In this document: positions 7,617 to 14,743 of the stretch, piece after piece | Layout of the letters: every line of letters begins with the position of its first letter | How positions within the stretch are numbered: the stretch's first letter is position 1 | Source of the DNA: TMP-24 sp031376305 | GTDB taxonomy: Bacteria > Pseudomonadota > Alphaproteobacteria > Rhodobacterales > Rhodobacteraceae | DNA length: 19,057 nt | NCBI GenBank assembly: GCA_031376305.1 | Contig: JANMDM010000067.1 | Location: forward strand, 1 to 19,057 | Direction of reading: 5' to 3' | Position numbers and translations under genes: made by a program | Notes under the pieces: generated by a model | Databases searched by the model: none | What the model was told of the DNA's origin: nothing | The model's input: the letters and a program-made list of their open reading frames with translations, nothing else

Positions 7617-7648
7617 CTTGACCGGGGCGGGTTTCCGCCCCGGTCAAG
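7617..7648. terminator. 14-bp perfect hairpin after ahcY
   Basis: CTTGACCGGGGCGG (7617-7630) and CCGCCCCGGTCAAG (7635-7648) pair perfectly around the loop GTTT, 11 bases after the ahcY stop codon. No T run follows immediately, but the stem is strong and the position is typical of a terminator or mRNA-protecting hairpin. Confidence 0.75.
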
Positions 7649-7653
7649 TAACG

Positions 7654-7688
7654 GTGAATTTCTCGCGAAGTTTCACTTTGCTTTTTTT
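7654..7688 (+). terminator. Second hairpin plus T tract after ahcY
   Basis: GTGAA (7654-7658) pairs with TTCAC (7672-7676), with inner TTC/GAA pairs, followed by TTTG and a run of seven T at 7682-7688. CGAAGTTT (7666-7673) can alternatively pair with AAACTTCG (7690-7697). It acts as a probable back-up terminator behind the larger hairpin. Confidence 0.5.
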
Positions 7689-7776
7689 CAAACTTCGTAC
7701 CTATTGTCAGTCGGAGGGCGGCTAAGGGCTGCCTTTTGGCATGTAAAACAGTGTTTGGGACAGGGTGGAGTAAACC

Positions 7777-8118
7777 ATGGGTAAGAGAGATGAACTGATC
7801 GTCAAGTACGCGGACGATCTGAAGAACAAATGCAAGATGACGCCAGATATCGACCTTTTGACGAAAGTGACGATCGGCTGCGGCCCTTCGGTCTACAGCG
7901 CCGATTCTGCAACCGTCGCAGCAGGCCAGGCGTCTGAGCTTGAGCTGGTCAAAAACAACTTCCTGATCAAGAAGCTGGGATTGAAAGATGGCCCGCAATT
8001 GATGGCCGCGATCAATTCCGTTGTCGAAACCTATGGAAAATCCGAACGGAACAAGTACCGCGCCGTTGTCTATTACATGCTTACAAAACATTTCGGCAAA
8101 GAGTCGGTGTATAAATAG
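7777..8118 (+). CDS. DUF2853 family protein
   Basis: A 113-residue soluble protein that I recognise as DUF2853, a conserved family of unknown role in alphaproteobacteria and Bacteroidetes. Typical blocks are present: MGKRDELIVKYADDLKNKC at the start, DIDLLTKVTIGCGPSVYSAD in the middle, FLIKKLGL, and the C-terminal YGKSERNKYRAVVYYMLTK. There is no membrane segment or signal peptide. GGTGGAG sits six bases before the ATG. It stands alone between the ahcY terminators and its own 12-bp hairpin, so it is probably transcribed singly. No function is assigned. Confidence 0.9.
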   Translation: MGKRDELIVKYADDLKNKCKMTPDIDLLTKVTIGCGPSVYSADSATVAAGQASELELVKNNFLIKKLGLKDGPQLMAAINSVVETYGKSERNKYRAVVYYMLTKHFGKESVYK

Positions 8119-8128
8119 GCCTCTGGCC

Positions 8129-8162
8129 AAGCGGAGCGCCAATAATGCAGGGCGCTCCGCTT
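8129..8162 (+). terminator. 12-bp perfect hairpin after the DUF2853 gene
   Basis: AAGCGGAGCGCC (8129-8140) pairs perfectly with GGCGCTCCGCTT (8151-8162) around a 10-base loop, 11 bases after the stop. No T run follows. The next 164 bases (8163-8326) hold nothing I can identify. Confidence 0.65.
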
Positions 8163-8326
8163 GCGATGGAATGCCGCCGTCAAAGTTAACTGCTTCATTT
8201 TAGAGAATATTTCGAGAGCTTTTCCTTGTGCGACTCTGCGCACTTCAGGTAGCTTTCAGACAACAGACCAGTATGGTCGAGACCTTTTCAAAGTCACAGT
8301 TGGTGCAGGGGTGCGCCGGGGTGGCG

Positions 8327-8357
8327 AAGGGTCCCGGCCAGATGGGCCGGGGCCCTT
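8327..8357 (-). terminator. Terminator hairpin of the tsaD-gpsA-yciI-EVE transcript
   Basis: AAGGGTCCCGGCC (8327-8339) pairs with GGCCGGGGCCCTT (8345-8357), 13 pairs with one G-U, around a 5-base loop. It starts seven bases after the EVE-gene stop codon on the minus strand and probably ends that transcript. Confidence 0.65.
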
Positions 8358-8363
8358 TCATCG

Positions 8364-8777
8364 TCAAATCCCGCCCAGCGCACAAATCATTGCCCATTCC
8401 GTCGCTGTTACCGGCTGCACCGACAGGCGTGTATTTTTGACCAGTGCCATTTCGGCAAAACGTGGGTCAGCCTTCGCTTCCTCCAGCGTTACCGGTCGCA
8501 GAAGGGCGCGCACCGCTTTGATATCCACGCACTCCCACCTTGCGTCATCCGTGGTGCTGTCTGGATGGATGGTGGCGCAGACTTCGACGATACCGACAAT
8601 CTCTTTCCCGACATTGGAATGGTAGAAGAACCCCAAATCCCCCACCTTCATAGCCCGCATGTTGTTGCGTGCCTGATAGTTGCGTACCCCATGCCATTCT
8701 TCACCGACGCTGCCTTTGGCGACCTGTTGGTCCCAACTCCAGGTATCGGGTTCAGATTTGAACAGCCAGTATGCCAT
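8364..8777 (-). CDS. EVE-domain protein
   Basis: A 137-residue protein made of a single EVE domain (PUA-like, related to YTH and to human THYN1), a fold that binds modified nucleobases in DNA or RNA. Family features are MAYWLFKSEPDTWSW at the start, WHGVRNYQARNNMR, the GDLGFFYHSN segment, IVGIVEV, and LVKNTRLSVQPVT near the end. The start at 8777 shares one base with the YciI stop codon (TGATG), so the two are translationally coupled; an upstream start at 8798 would lie inside yciI and add seven residues. The modified base it reads is unknown. Its last-gene position after tsaD, a tRNA-modification gene, hints at a nucleic-acid role but proves nothing. Confidence 0.92.
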   Translation of the reverse strand: MAYWLFKSEPDTWSWDQQVAKGSVGEEWHGVRNYQARNNMRAMKVGDLGFFYHSNVGKEIVGIVEVCATIHPDSTTDDARWECVDIKAVRALLRPVTLEEAKADPRFAEMALVKNTRLSVQPVTATEWAMICALGGI

Positions 8778-9046
8778 CAGCCGATCACCTTTTTCCATTC
8801 CGTGACAGTGACGCTTTCAAACAGACCCGCTGCGCCATAGGGGTCGCCCTTGGTCCAGCTTTGTGCTGCCGCAAGACTATCGCAAGCCAAAATAATAAGG
8901 GAGCCGCACATTTGCCCGGCCTCAAGAAATGGCCCCGCCATTTCGACAATACCCGTGGCTTTTATATAAGCCAGATGCGCATCACGGTTGGCGAGACGGG
9001 TTTCAAGACTTCCGGGGTTGTCGCGGCAGATTACAGCAAAACGCAT
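8777..9046 (-). CDS. YciI-family protein
   Basis: An 89-residue YciI-like protein with a ferredoxin-like fold, related to muconolactone isomerase-like enzymes. It has His24 in RDAHLAYIKA, then MAGPFLE, GSLIILACDSLAAAQSW and the closing DPYGAAGLFESVTVTEW, all standard for the family. The cellular reaction of most YciI proteins is unknown. AAGGA eight bases before the ATG lies at the end of gpsA, whose stop is only three bases upstream, and its own stop overlaps the EVE start, so all three are one translation-coupled unit. Confidence 0.9.
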   Translation of the reverse strand: MRFAVICRDNPGSLETRLANRDAHLAYIKATGIVEMAGPFLEAGQMCGSLIILACDSLAAAQSWTKGDPYGAAGLFESVTVTEWKKVIG

Positions 9047-9049
9047 ATC

Positions 9050-10015
9050 TCATTCCTTTTTCAATGGCCGCGCCATCAGTGTGGCCACAGCATCCCCGAC
9101 GGCAATGCGACCGTCAGCCAAAGCCGCAACCATGCTGGCAATAGGCATATCAATTCCACGCGATTTCGCCAGAACAGAGGCTGCTTTTGCCGTGGCTACA
9201 CCTTCGATAGTCGTGGATAGATCGAAGGTTTCGCCGCGTCCTAAGGATCGGCCAAAGCGGAAATTGCGGGACTGTTCAGATGTGCAGGTCAACACCAGAT
9301 CGCCCAATCCAGACAGACCGCCCAAAGTTTCAACCCTTGCGCCCATCATCAGGGCCAGCCGCATCATTTCGGCAAAGCCGCGGGTCATCAGGGCGGCGCG
9401 GGCGCTATCGCCAAGGCCTGCGCCAATCACAACCCCGGCGGCAATGGCGATGACATTCTTCAAGGCGCCGCCAAGTTCGGCGCCAATGGTGTCGGTGGTC
9501 CGGTATAGTCGCAGAACGGGGTTGGAAAGAGCGTCTTGCAGCCCCGCGCCGATGGCATCATCATCGCAAGCCAGCGTCAGGGCTGTCGGCAAACCGCGGG
9601 CGATATCGACGGCAAAGCTGGGGCCAGTCAGGATTGCCGGATGAGAGTCTGGAAAGGCCGCGCGCAAAATCGCCAGCGGCCCGCGGTGCGAGGCAAGATC
9701 AATACCTTTCGCGCAAACCACCAGCGCTTTGTGATGAAGGGCAGCCTGATGCGCTTCAACAAAACCCGCGAGTTGCTGCATCGGCAGTGTCAGAACAAGG
9801 ATTTCGGCCTGGGAAAAATCTGCGATCTTGGATGAAATAGAGACTGAATCTGGTAAGATCACTCCCGGTAACCGGCGATCATTCGCTCGCGTGACTGACA
9901 TTGCATTGGCATGCTGCGGATCGTGCGCCCAAAGGCCAATCTCACAGCCGTCACGGGCAAGAGTCATCGCCACGGCCGTGCCAAAAGCGCCCGCGCCCAG
10001 AATTGCGACCTTCAT
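9050..10015 (-). CDS. gpsA: NAD(P)-dependent glycerol-3-phosphate dehydrogenase
   Basis: A 321-residue cytosolic enzyme that reduces dihydroxyacetone phosphate to sn-glycerol 3-phosphate, the backbone for phospholipids. The N-terminal Rossmann motif is GAGAFG (7-12). Lys103 (CAKGID), GPSFAVDIARGLPTAL and the catalytic Lys186 in GGALKNVIAIAAG are all present, with the C-terminal helical domain carrying GLSGLGDLVLTCTSEQSRN. Length is normal. Its ATG overlaps the tsaD stop by four bases (ATGA, 10012-10015), indicating coupling. The tsaD-gpsA-yciI-EVE order is a common alphaproteobacterial arrangement. Confidence 0.97.
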   Translation of the reverse strand: MKVAILGAGAFGTAVAMTLARDGCEIGLWAHDPQHANAMSVTRANDRRLPGVILPDSVSISSKIADFSQAEILVLTLPMQQLAGFVEAHQAALHHKALVVCAKGIDLASHRGPLAILRAAFPDSHPAILTGPSFAVDIARGLPTALTLACDDDAIGAGLQDALSNPVLRLYRTTDTIGAELGGALKNVIAIAAGVVIGAGLGDSARAALMTRGFAEMMRLALMMGARVETLGGLSGLGDLVLTCTSEQSRNFRFGRSLGRGETFDLSTTIEGVATAKAASVLAKSRGIDMPIASMVAALADGRIAVGDAVATLMARPLKKE

Positions 10016-11106
10016 GCCTTGGCCCCCTTTTTTCCCGATCCGAGCATGGCAGATGCGGTGTTGTCCAGTGGCCAGCGTGGGCGAGCCGACAGATCAAAGC
10101 CGTCGCGGTGACCCAGTTGATGGCGCTCGATCCCGGCCCAGGCAATCATCGCCGCATTGTCGGTACAAAGCGCAAGCGGCGGCGCCAGAAACCGGATGCC
10201 CGTGGTCGCGCAGAGATCGGTCAGACCCTTGCGGATCCTGCCGTTTGCCGCAACGCCACCCGCAACCGCCAGCGTCGGATTCTGCGGGTCGTTTGCCATA
10301 TAGATCGCGATTGCCCGGCGCGATTTTTCGATCAGCACATCAGCGACAGCGGCCTGGAACCCCGCACAAAGATCGGTGCGGTCCTGCAGTGTCAGACCAG
10401 ACTTTTCGGCAACCACAGTGTCACGCGCCCGAAGCAATGCGGTTTTAAGGCCAGAGAAAGACATGTCGCAGCCAGGCCGATCCAAAAGTGGGCGCGGAAA
10501 CACAAAGCGTTTGGGGTCGCCCGCCAGCGCCGCCGCCTCGACCGCCGGTCCGCCGGGTTGCGGAAGGCCCAGAAGCTTTGCGGTTTTGTCAAAAGCTTCG
10601 CCGGGGGCGTCGTCGATGGTGCCGCCCAAACGGGTGAAATCCTCGGGCCCGCCGACGATCAGGAATTGGCAATGGCCGCCTGAAACCAGCAGCATCAGAT
10701 AGGGAAACCCCAGGCCATCGGTCAGGCGTGGGGTCAGCGCGTGGCCGGCCAAATGGTTGATGCCGATCAGCGGCAGTCCTGACCCCGCCGCCAATCCTTT
10801 GGCGCACATGACACCCGACAAAACACCGCCAATCAGCCCCGGCCCCGCCGTCACCGCAATACCGCTCAGGGACGATAGGGCGAGTCCGGCCTTGGCCAAG
10901 GCATCTTCCACACAATGATCAAGCTTTTCGGCATGGGCGCGGGCGGCGATTTCAGGCACGATACCGCCGAAATCCGCGTGGAGCGCAGCCTGATCCAAAA
11001 CCACGGAAGACAGAATTTGACCGCAGCCATCCACACAGCGCACGACGGCGGCGGCGGTATCATCGCAGCTGCTTTCCAGCCCAAGGAAGGTAATCGCTCT
11101 GTCCAT
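10012..11106 (-). CDS. tsaD: tRNA t6A37 threonylcarbamoyltransferase TsaD
   Basis: A 364-residue ASKHA-fold enzyme that transfers threonylcarbamoyl from its adenylate to A37 of tRNAs reading ANN codons, working with TsaB and TsaE. Visible motifs are GLESSCDDTAAAVV at the start, TAGPGLIGGVLSG, the metal ligands His118 and His122 in INHLAGHALTPRL, LLVSGGHCQF, GTIDDAPGEAFDK, FSGLKTALLR and CTDNAAMIAW near the end. It is the first gene of the minus-strand block, and starts only a few dozen bases from divergent hemD, so promoters of both must share a very small space or lie in coding sequence. The ribosome site before the ATG is weak (GGCAGAG). Confidence 0.97.
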   Translation of the reverse strand: MDRAITFLGLESSCDDTAAAVVRCVDGCGQILSSVVLDQAALHADFGGIVPEIAARAHAEKLDHCVEDALAKAGLALSSLSGIAVTAGPGLIGGVLSGVMCAKGLAAGSGLPLIGINHLAGHALTPRLTDGLGFPYLMLLVSGGHCQFLIVGGPEDFTRLGGTIDDAPGEAFDKTAKLLGLPQPGGPAVEAAALAGDPKRFVFPRPLLDRPGCDMSFSGLKTALLRARDTVVAEKSGLTLQDRTDLCAGFQAAVADVLIEKSRRAIAIYMANDPQNPTLAVAGGVAANGRIRKGLTDLCATTGIRFLAPPLALCTDNAAMIAWAGIERHQLGHRDGFDLSARPRWPLDNTASAMLGSGKKGAKA

Positions 11107-11177
11107 CGCTCTGCCGTTGCGTGATGTTCAAGGGGCAGGTAACACCGAGGCAGTCATCGCACAATCCCGGGGGGGAT

Positions 11178-11900
11178 TTGGACCTGTATCGCCCGCCATT
11201 ATTTCTGACCCGCCCTAAAGCGGCCTCGGTCCGGTTTGCCGCACAGTTCCGACTGCGGGTTAGCGCGGATTGGCCAGTGGTGATTTCGCCCCGGATGGAA
11301 ACCGTGTGGCTTGCGCCGTCTGTTGAAATCAGCGGTGTGGACGGGGTGGTTTTCACCTCAGAATCCGCAGTGCGCGGATTTGTTCGACTGAGCGCAAATC
11401 GCGAGCTTCGCGCCTATTGCGTAGGTCCGCGCACCGCAAAAGTGGCGACGGCGTTTGGATTTTCCGTGATCGCAGGGCCGGGCAACGCGCTGGGTCTGTC
11501 CCGAATCATTATAGCCGAAGGCGGCAGCCGACGGCTTTTGTACCCGCACGGCAGCCATGTTGCTCAAGACATGGGAGATCTGCTTAAATCAGCCGGAATA
11601 GAGACTGTTTTTGTTATCGTCTACGACCAGGTTCCGATAGCGATGACGCAAGAGGCAAAGCAACTCATGGCGCAAAATACGCCAATACTTCTGCCGGTAT
11701 TTTCAGTGCGGTCGCTTCAGCTTCTTGCCGAGGTAATGCCGCCAGATCGACCGGGGCTTTATATTGCTGCGATTAGCCCCGCAGTGGCGCAGGTTGCCGC
11801 TGCCATGCGGCCGCAACATCTTGTTACTGCGGCGCGGCCCGACGGGGAAGCGATGCTAAACGCTTTAGAACAATTGGCGCATTATCGCTCGGCGGGTTGA
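11178..11900 (+). CDS. hemD: Uroporphyrinogen-III synthase
   Basis: A two-domain cytosolic enzyme that closes hydroxymethylbilane with ring-D inversion to make uroporphyrinogen III, precursor of haem, sirohaem, bacteriochlorophyll and cobalamin. It is a divergent family; recognition rests on the opening LFLTRPKAASVRFA, DGVVFTSESAVRGFVRL, AYCVGPRTAKVATAFGF, LLYPHGSHVAQDM, and the C-terminal AISPAVAQVAAAM, plus its neighbours mic60 and hemY. The start is uncertain. ATG 11124 (or GTG 11121) has no ribosome site and puts LTRP at residue 28. TTG 11178 (240 aa) follows seven G residues (11169-11175) and puts LTRP at residue 10, closer to the family norm, and it leaves 71 bases to tsaD. I prefer TTG with modest confidence. 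Confidence 0.88.
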   Translation: MDLYRPPLFLTRPKAASVRFAAQFRLRVSADWPVVISPRMETVWLAPSVEISGVDGVVFTSESAVRGFVRLSANRELRAYCVGPRTAKVATAFGFSVIAGPGNALGLSRIIIAEGGSRRLLYPHGSHVAQDMGDLLKSAGIETVFVIVYDQVPIAMTQEAKQLMAQNTPILLPVFSVRSLQLLAEVMPPDRPGLYIAAISPAVAQVAAAMRPQHLVTAARPDGEAMLNALEQLAHYRSAG

Positions 11901-11953
11901 GCGATACTGTTTGCATCACTAGATTGGTCATACCGGTGCAGATTCTTGCTCCG

Positions 11954-11976
11954 GCGGCGTTAGCCGCATGAGGAGG
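11954..11976 (+). promoter_or_regulatory. Ribosome site and hairpin that set the GTG start of mic60
   Basis: AGGAGG (11971-11976) lies six bases before GTG 11983, ideal spacing, whereas the in-frame ATG at 11968 sits before it and has none. Just upstream, GCGGC (11954-11958) pairs with GCCGC (11963-11967) around GTTA, leaving the ribosome site exposed. Confidence 0.7.
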
Positions 11977-11982
11977 GCGAAC

Positions 11983-13074
11983 GTGGCGCAACCCAAGAAA
12001 GTCGACACGGCCCAGCAACCTGCGGAGATACCCGAGGTTATTGAAGAAGCCGCCGTCACTGACAATGTGACAGACCTGCCGACAGCTGCGAATGACGCGG
12101 TATCGGGTGAGGTCCGGGCTGGCCGCTTGGTGCCAATGGTCTTGGGCGGCGCTGCGGCTTCGCTGCTTGGCTTTGGCACTGCGTTTCTTTTGGCGACGAC
12201 GTATCCGCAGGCGCTGGGGCTTGCCGACGCGACCGGAATTGAACAACGCCTGAAGGAGCACGACAAACGCCTGACGGATCTGACTGCAGTTTTGAACGCG
12301 TTGCCGGTTGGCATGTCAGAGGCGCAACCCGCCGTGGCGTTGCGGGCGGATCTGGACGCTGACCGCGCGGCACTGGCGCAGTTGCAGCAGCAACAAGACG
12401 GCCTTGCGCGGCAGATTGCAGCGCTTGATGAGCGCCTGAAAGCGGGCGGTAGCATGCCGGGGTTAGGCGGCACAGCCACGGCGGATCAAACCTCGGCCGC
12501 AACTGACGCGGTCGTAAAAAAGGCTAAGCTGGCTGAGGAGGAGGCGTTACGTCTTAAAGCCGAAGCGGAAAAGATGCTGCGGCTTGCGTCCCTTCAAGCG
12601 GCGCTGGGCGATTTGCGCGCCGCATATGAAAGTGGCGCAGCACTTGATCCCCAGTTGGTCAAGCTTACCAATGCAGGGATGACGATCCCCGACGCTTTGG
12701 CATCCCAAGCGCAAGGGGTGCCGACAGCCGCCGCGCTGCGTGAAGGATTTGCACCTGCGGCGCGTGATGCGCTGGTGGTATCCTTGGCCGACAGCGCAGA
12801 AGGGGGCATCTGGGGCCGGATAGGCGCCCTGTTGCGCGGTCAGACGGGTGCGCGGTCTTTGACCCCCCATGCGGGTACCGATCCTGATGCCATTCTCAGC
12901 CGCGCCGAGGCTGCACTTGGAGCGGGCGATTTGGCCGCAGCACGTGCCGAGATTGCAACTTTACCTGACGCGGGTCAGGCGCGTATGGCCGAATGGTCGG
13001 GCTTGGCGGAACGGCGGCAGGCCGCTGGCGCGGCAATTGCCGCCCTTGAAGCGGAAGTGAGTGCCCTGCAATGA
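11983..13074 (+). CDS. Mic60/mitofilin-like inner-membrane protein
   Basis: A 363-residue protein with the alphaproteobacterial Mic60 architecture: an acidic, disordered N-terminus (1-48), one membrane helix (about 50-72, VPMVLGGAAASLLGFGTAFL), coiled-coil segments (about 84-153 and 176-205), and a C-terminal mitofilin-like helical domain (about 205-363) with ALREGFAPAARDAL and AEALGAGDLAAA-type helices. Mitochondrial Mic60 shapes crista junctions; bacterial homologues bend membranes and, in phototrophs, affect intracytoplasmic membranes. Primary sequence of the family is poorly conserved, so the call rests on architecture and on its place between hemD and hemY, a known alphaproteobacterial linkage. 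The GTG start is fixed by AGGAGG. It overlaps hemY by four bases. Confidence 0.82.
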   Translation: MAQPKKVDTAQQPAEIPEVIEEAAVTDNVTDLPTAANDAVSGEVRAGRLVPMVLGGAAASLLGFGTAFLLATTYPQALGLADATGIEQRLKEHDKRLTDLTAVLNALPVGMSEAQPAVALRADLDADRAALAQLQQQQDGLARQIAALDERLKAGGSMPGLGGTATADQTSAATDAVVKKAKLAEEEALRLKAEAEKMLRLASLQAALGDLRAAYESGAALDPQLVKLTNAGMTIPDALASQAQGVPTAAALREGFAPAARDALVVSLADSAEGGIWGRIGALLRGQTGARSLTPHAGTDPDAILSRAEAALGAGDLAAARAEIATLPDAGQARMAEWSGLAERRQAAGAAIAALEAEVSALQ

Positions 13075-14579
13075 TCTGGTCGTTCGCGAAAATTGCGATC
13101 TTTGTGGTTGCGATCGCCGCAACCACACTGCTGGCGGGTTACCTGGCAGAAACTGGTGGCGGAGTTCGCATTGCTATCGCCAATCAGGAGTTTACCCTTG
13201 GCCCGGTGCAATCGGTTGTCGCGGTCGTCGTGCTGCTTCTGTGCCTGTGGCTCGCGCTGAAAGCCATCAGTCTGGCGGTGGCCATCGTCCGGTTTATTAA
13301 TGGCGATGAAACCGCCGTCAGCCGCTATTTCGACCGCAACCGAGAGCGCAAAGGTTATCTGGCGCTGTCAGAAGGCATGATGGCGCTTGCCTCAGGGGAC
13401 GGGCCACATGCGATTTCACAGGCGGCACGGGCCGAGAAGTTTTTGCGTAAACCTGAACTGACCAATCTTTTGACCGCACAAGCGGCGGAAATGGCCGGAG
13501 ATTCCCGCAAAGCGACCGAGGTCTACAAACGGTTGCTGGGGGATGACCGGACGCGGTTCGTCGGCGTGCGGGGGTTGCTGAAGCAAAAGCTTGCCGAGGG
13601 CGATAGCGAAACGGCGCTGAAACTCGCCGAAAAAGCCTTTCTGATGAAGCCCTCCAACAAGGATATCCAAGACACGCTCTTTCAGCTTCAGGCCAATATG
13701 GGCGACTGGACGGGGGCGCGCAGAGTTCTGGGCGCAAAGTTAAAGCAAGGTCAACTGCCGCGGGATGTGCATCGGCGGCGCGATGCGATTCTGGCGCTTC
13801 AGGAAGCCAAGGGGATCATTTCCGACGAGGCACCGATTGAGGCGCGCGAAGCGGCGATTGCTGCCAACAAGCAGTCCCCCGACCTGATCCCGGCAGCGGT
13901 CCTTGCCGCGCATGGTTATATGGCCGAAGGCAAGGCCAGGAACGCCATTCGTATTCTCAAGAAAGCCTGGGAAGCGCAGCCGCACCCTGACCTTGCAGCA
14001 GCCTTTGCGACGCTCGCGCCCGAAGAAACCGCCACCGCGCGCCTGAAGCGGTTTGAACAACTTTTCGCGCTGGCCCCCGAACATGAGGAAACCCGCCTGC
14101 TGAAAGCCGAGCTGAATATTGTCGCTGAAGACTTTCCTACCGCCCGTCGCGCCTTGGGCGATCTGCCAGAAACCCATCCGACGACCCGCGCCCTGACGAT
14201 CATGGCGGCGATCGAGCGGGGCGAGGGTGGCGATGACGCCGTGGTGCGGGCCTGGCTCACGCGGGCACTTTCCGCCAGCCGGGGCCCGCAATGGCTGTGT
14301 GACAAGTGCCAGCAGATAAATGCTGTCTGGTCGCCGGTCTGCGATAACTGCGGCGGTTTTGATACGCTGAGCTGGCGCGAACCGCCAAAATCGTCCAACA
14401 CGTCACCCGCCAGCACCGACCTTTTGCCGCTGGTTGTTGGCCAAGGACGAAAGGCACCGGAACCTGAAAGTGCACCAAAAACCGGCGCATCTGTGCAACC
14501 CATGCCCGAACCACGCGTCGGTGCGGTCTACGATGCAGAGTTCTTTGACGAAAGCCCGACAGGGAAAACTGTAAGCTGA
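13071..14579 (+). CDS. hemY: HemY-like membrane TPR protein with C-terminal zinc ribbon
   Basis: A 502-residue protein of the HemY (proteobacterial haem-locus) family, not the protoporphyrinogen oxidase of the same name. Two membrane helices (about 5-25 and 46-74) are followed by FDRNRERKGYLALSEGMMAL, the HemY N-domain signature, and TPR-like helical repeats to about residue 400. Near the C-terminus Cys410-x2-Cys413 and Cys424-x2-Cys427 form a rubredoxin-type zinc ribbon (WLCDKCQ, VCDNCGG), then a proline-rich tail. Its function is unproven; it may scaffold late haem enzymes at the membrane. It overlaps mic60 by ATGA (13071-13074), so the two are coupled. The zinc ribbon after TPRs recalls the layout of LapB. 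Confidence 0.9.
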   Translation: MIWSFAKIAIFVVAIAATTLLAGYLAETGGGVRIAIANQEFTLGPVQSVVAVVVLLLCLWLALKAISLAVAIVRFINGDETAVSRYFDRNRERKGYLALSEGMMALASGDGPHAISQAARAEKFLRKPELTNLLTAQAAEMAGDSRKATEVYKRLLGDDRTRFVGVRGLLKQKLAEGDSETALKLAEKAFLMKPSNKDIQDTLFQLQANMGDWTGARRVLGAKLKQGQLPRDVHRRRDAILALQEAKGIISDEAPIEAREAAIAANKQSPDLIPAAVLAAHGYMAEGKARNAIRILKKAWEAQPHPDLAAAFATLAPEETATARLKRFEQLFALAPEHEETRLLKAELNIVAEDFPTARRALGDLPETHPTTRALTIMAAIERGEGGDDAVVRAWLTRALSASRGPQWLCDKCQQINAVWSPVCDNCGGFDTLSWREPPKSSNTSPASTDLLPLVVGQGRKAPEPESAPKTGASVQPMPEPRVGAVYDAEFFDESPTGKTVS

Positions 14580-14717
14580 GGCAGAGCAACGGTAAATTAA
14601 GATGTTATGTGCCGCCGTAGCGCAGTTGGCGGGGCAGATATGGCTTCATTGACGATAAATGAGCGATCGGGTTTGCTTGGACAAGCTGAACCTCTTTACG
14701 GTAAGCAAAAGAAAACC

Positions 14718-14731
14718 GGATACTGGTAACA
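14718..14731 (+). promoter_or_regulatory. Candidate operator before the LacI-family gene
   Basis: GGATACTGGTAACA matches 11 of 14 positions of the GntR/IdnR-type palindrome TGTTACCGGTAACA, with a perfect right half-site, and overlaps the stretch just before the ribosome site (AAAGG). A second short palindrome TTACGGTAA lies at 14696-14704. The two would suit autorepression. The link to this protein is inference. Confidence 0.35.
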
Positions 14732-14743
14732 AAGGTTGCAGGC

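Noticed and set aside
8161..8625. Plus-strand 154-codon ORF across the DUF2853-EVE gap
   Set aside because: It overlaps the EVE gene in antisense, crosses the terminator hairpin, and its translation has no recognisable domain.
8988..9644. Plus-strand 218-codon ORF
   Set aside because: It is antisense to gpsA and yciI, with the Arg/Pro/Ser-rich composition typical of a shadow frame in GC-rich DNA.
9901..10683. Plus-strand 260-codon ORF
   Set aside because: It is antisense to tsaD and gpsA, both unmistakable; no family features.
14611..14637. tRNA-like 5' end (GCCGCCGTAGCGCAGTTGGC) after hemY, with a later 5-bp stem and 7-base loop at 14646-14662
   Set aside because: The start resembles a threonine-tRNA acceptor and D arm, but the D stem does not pair, the stem-loop is about nine bases too far along, its loop lacks the required U33, and there is no T arm or matching acceptor end. 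At most a relic; probably chance.
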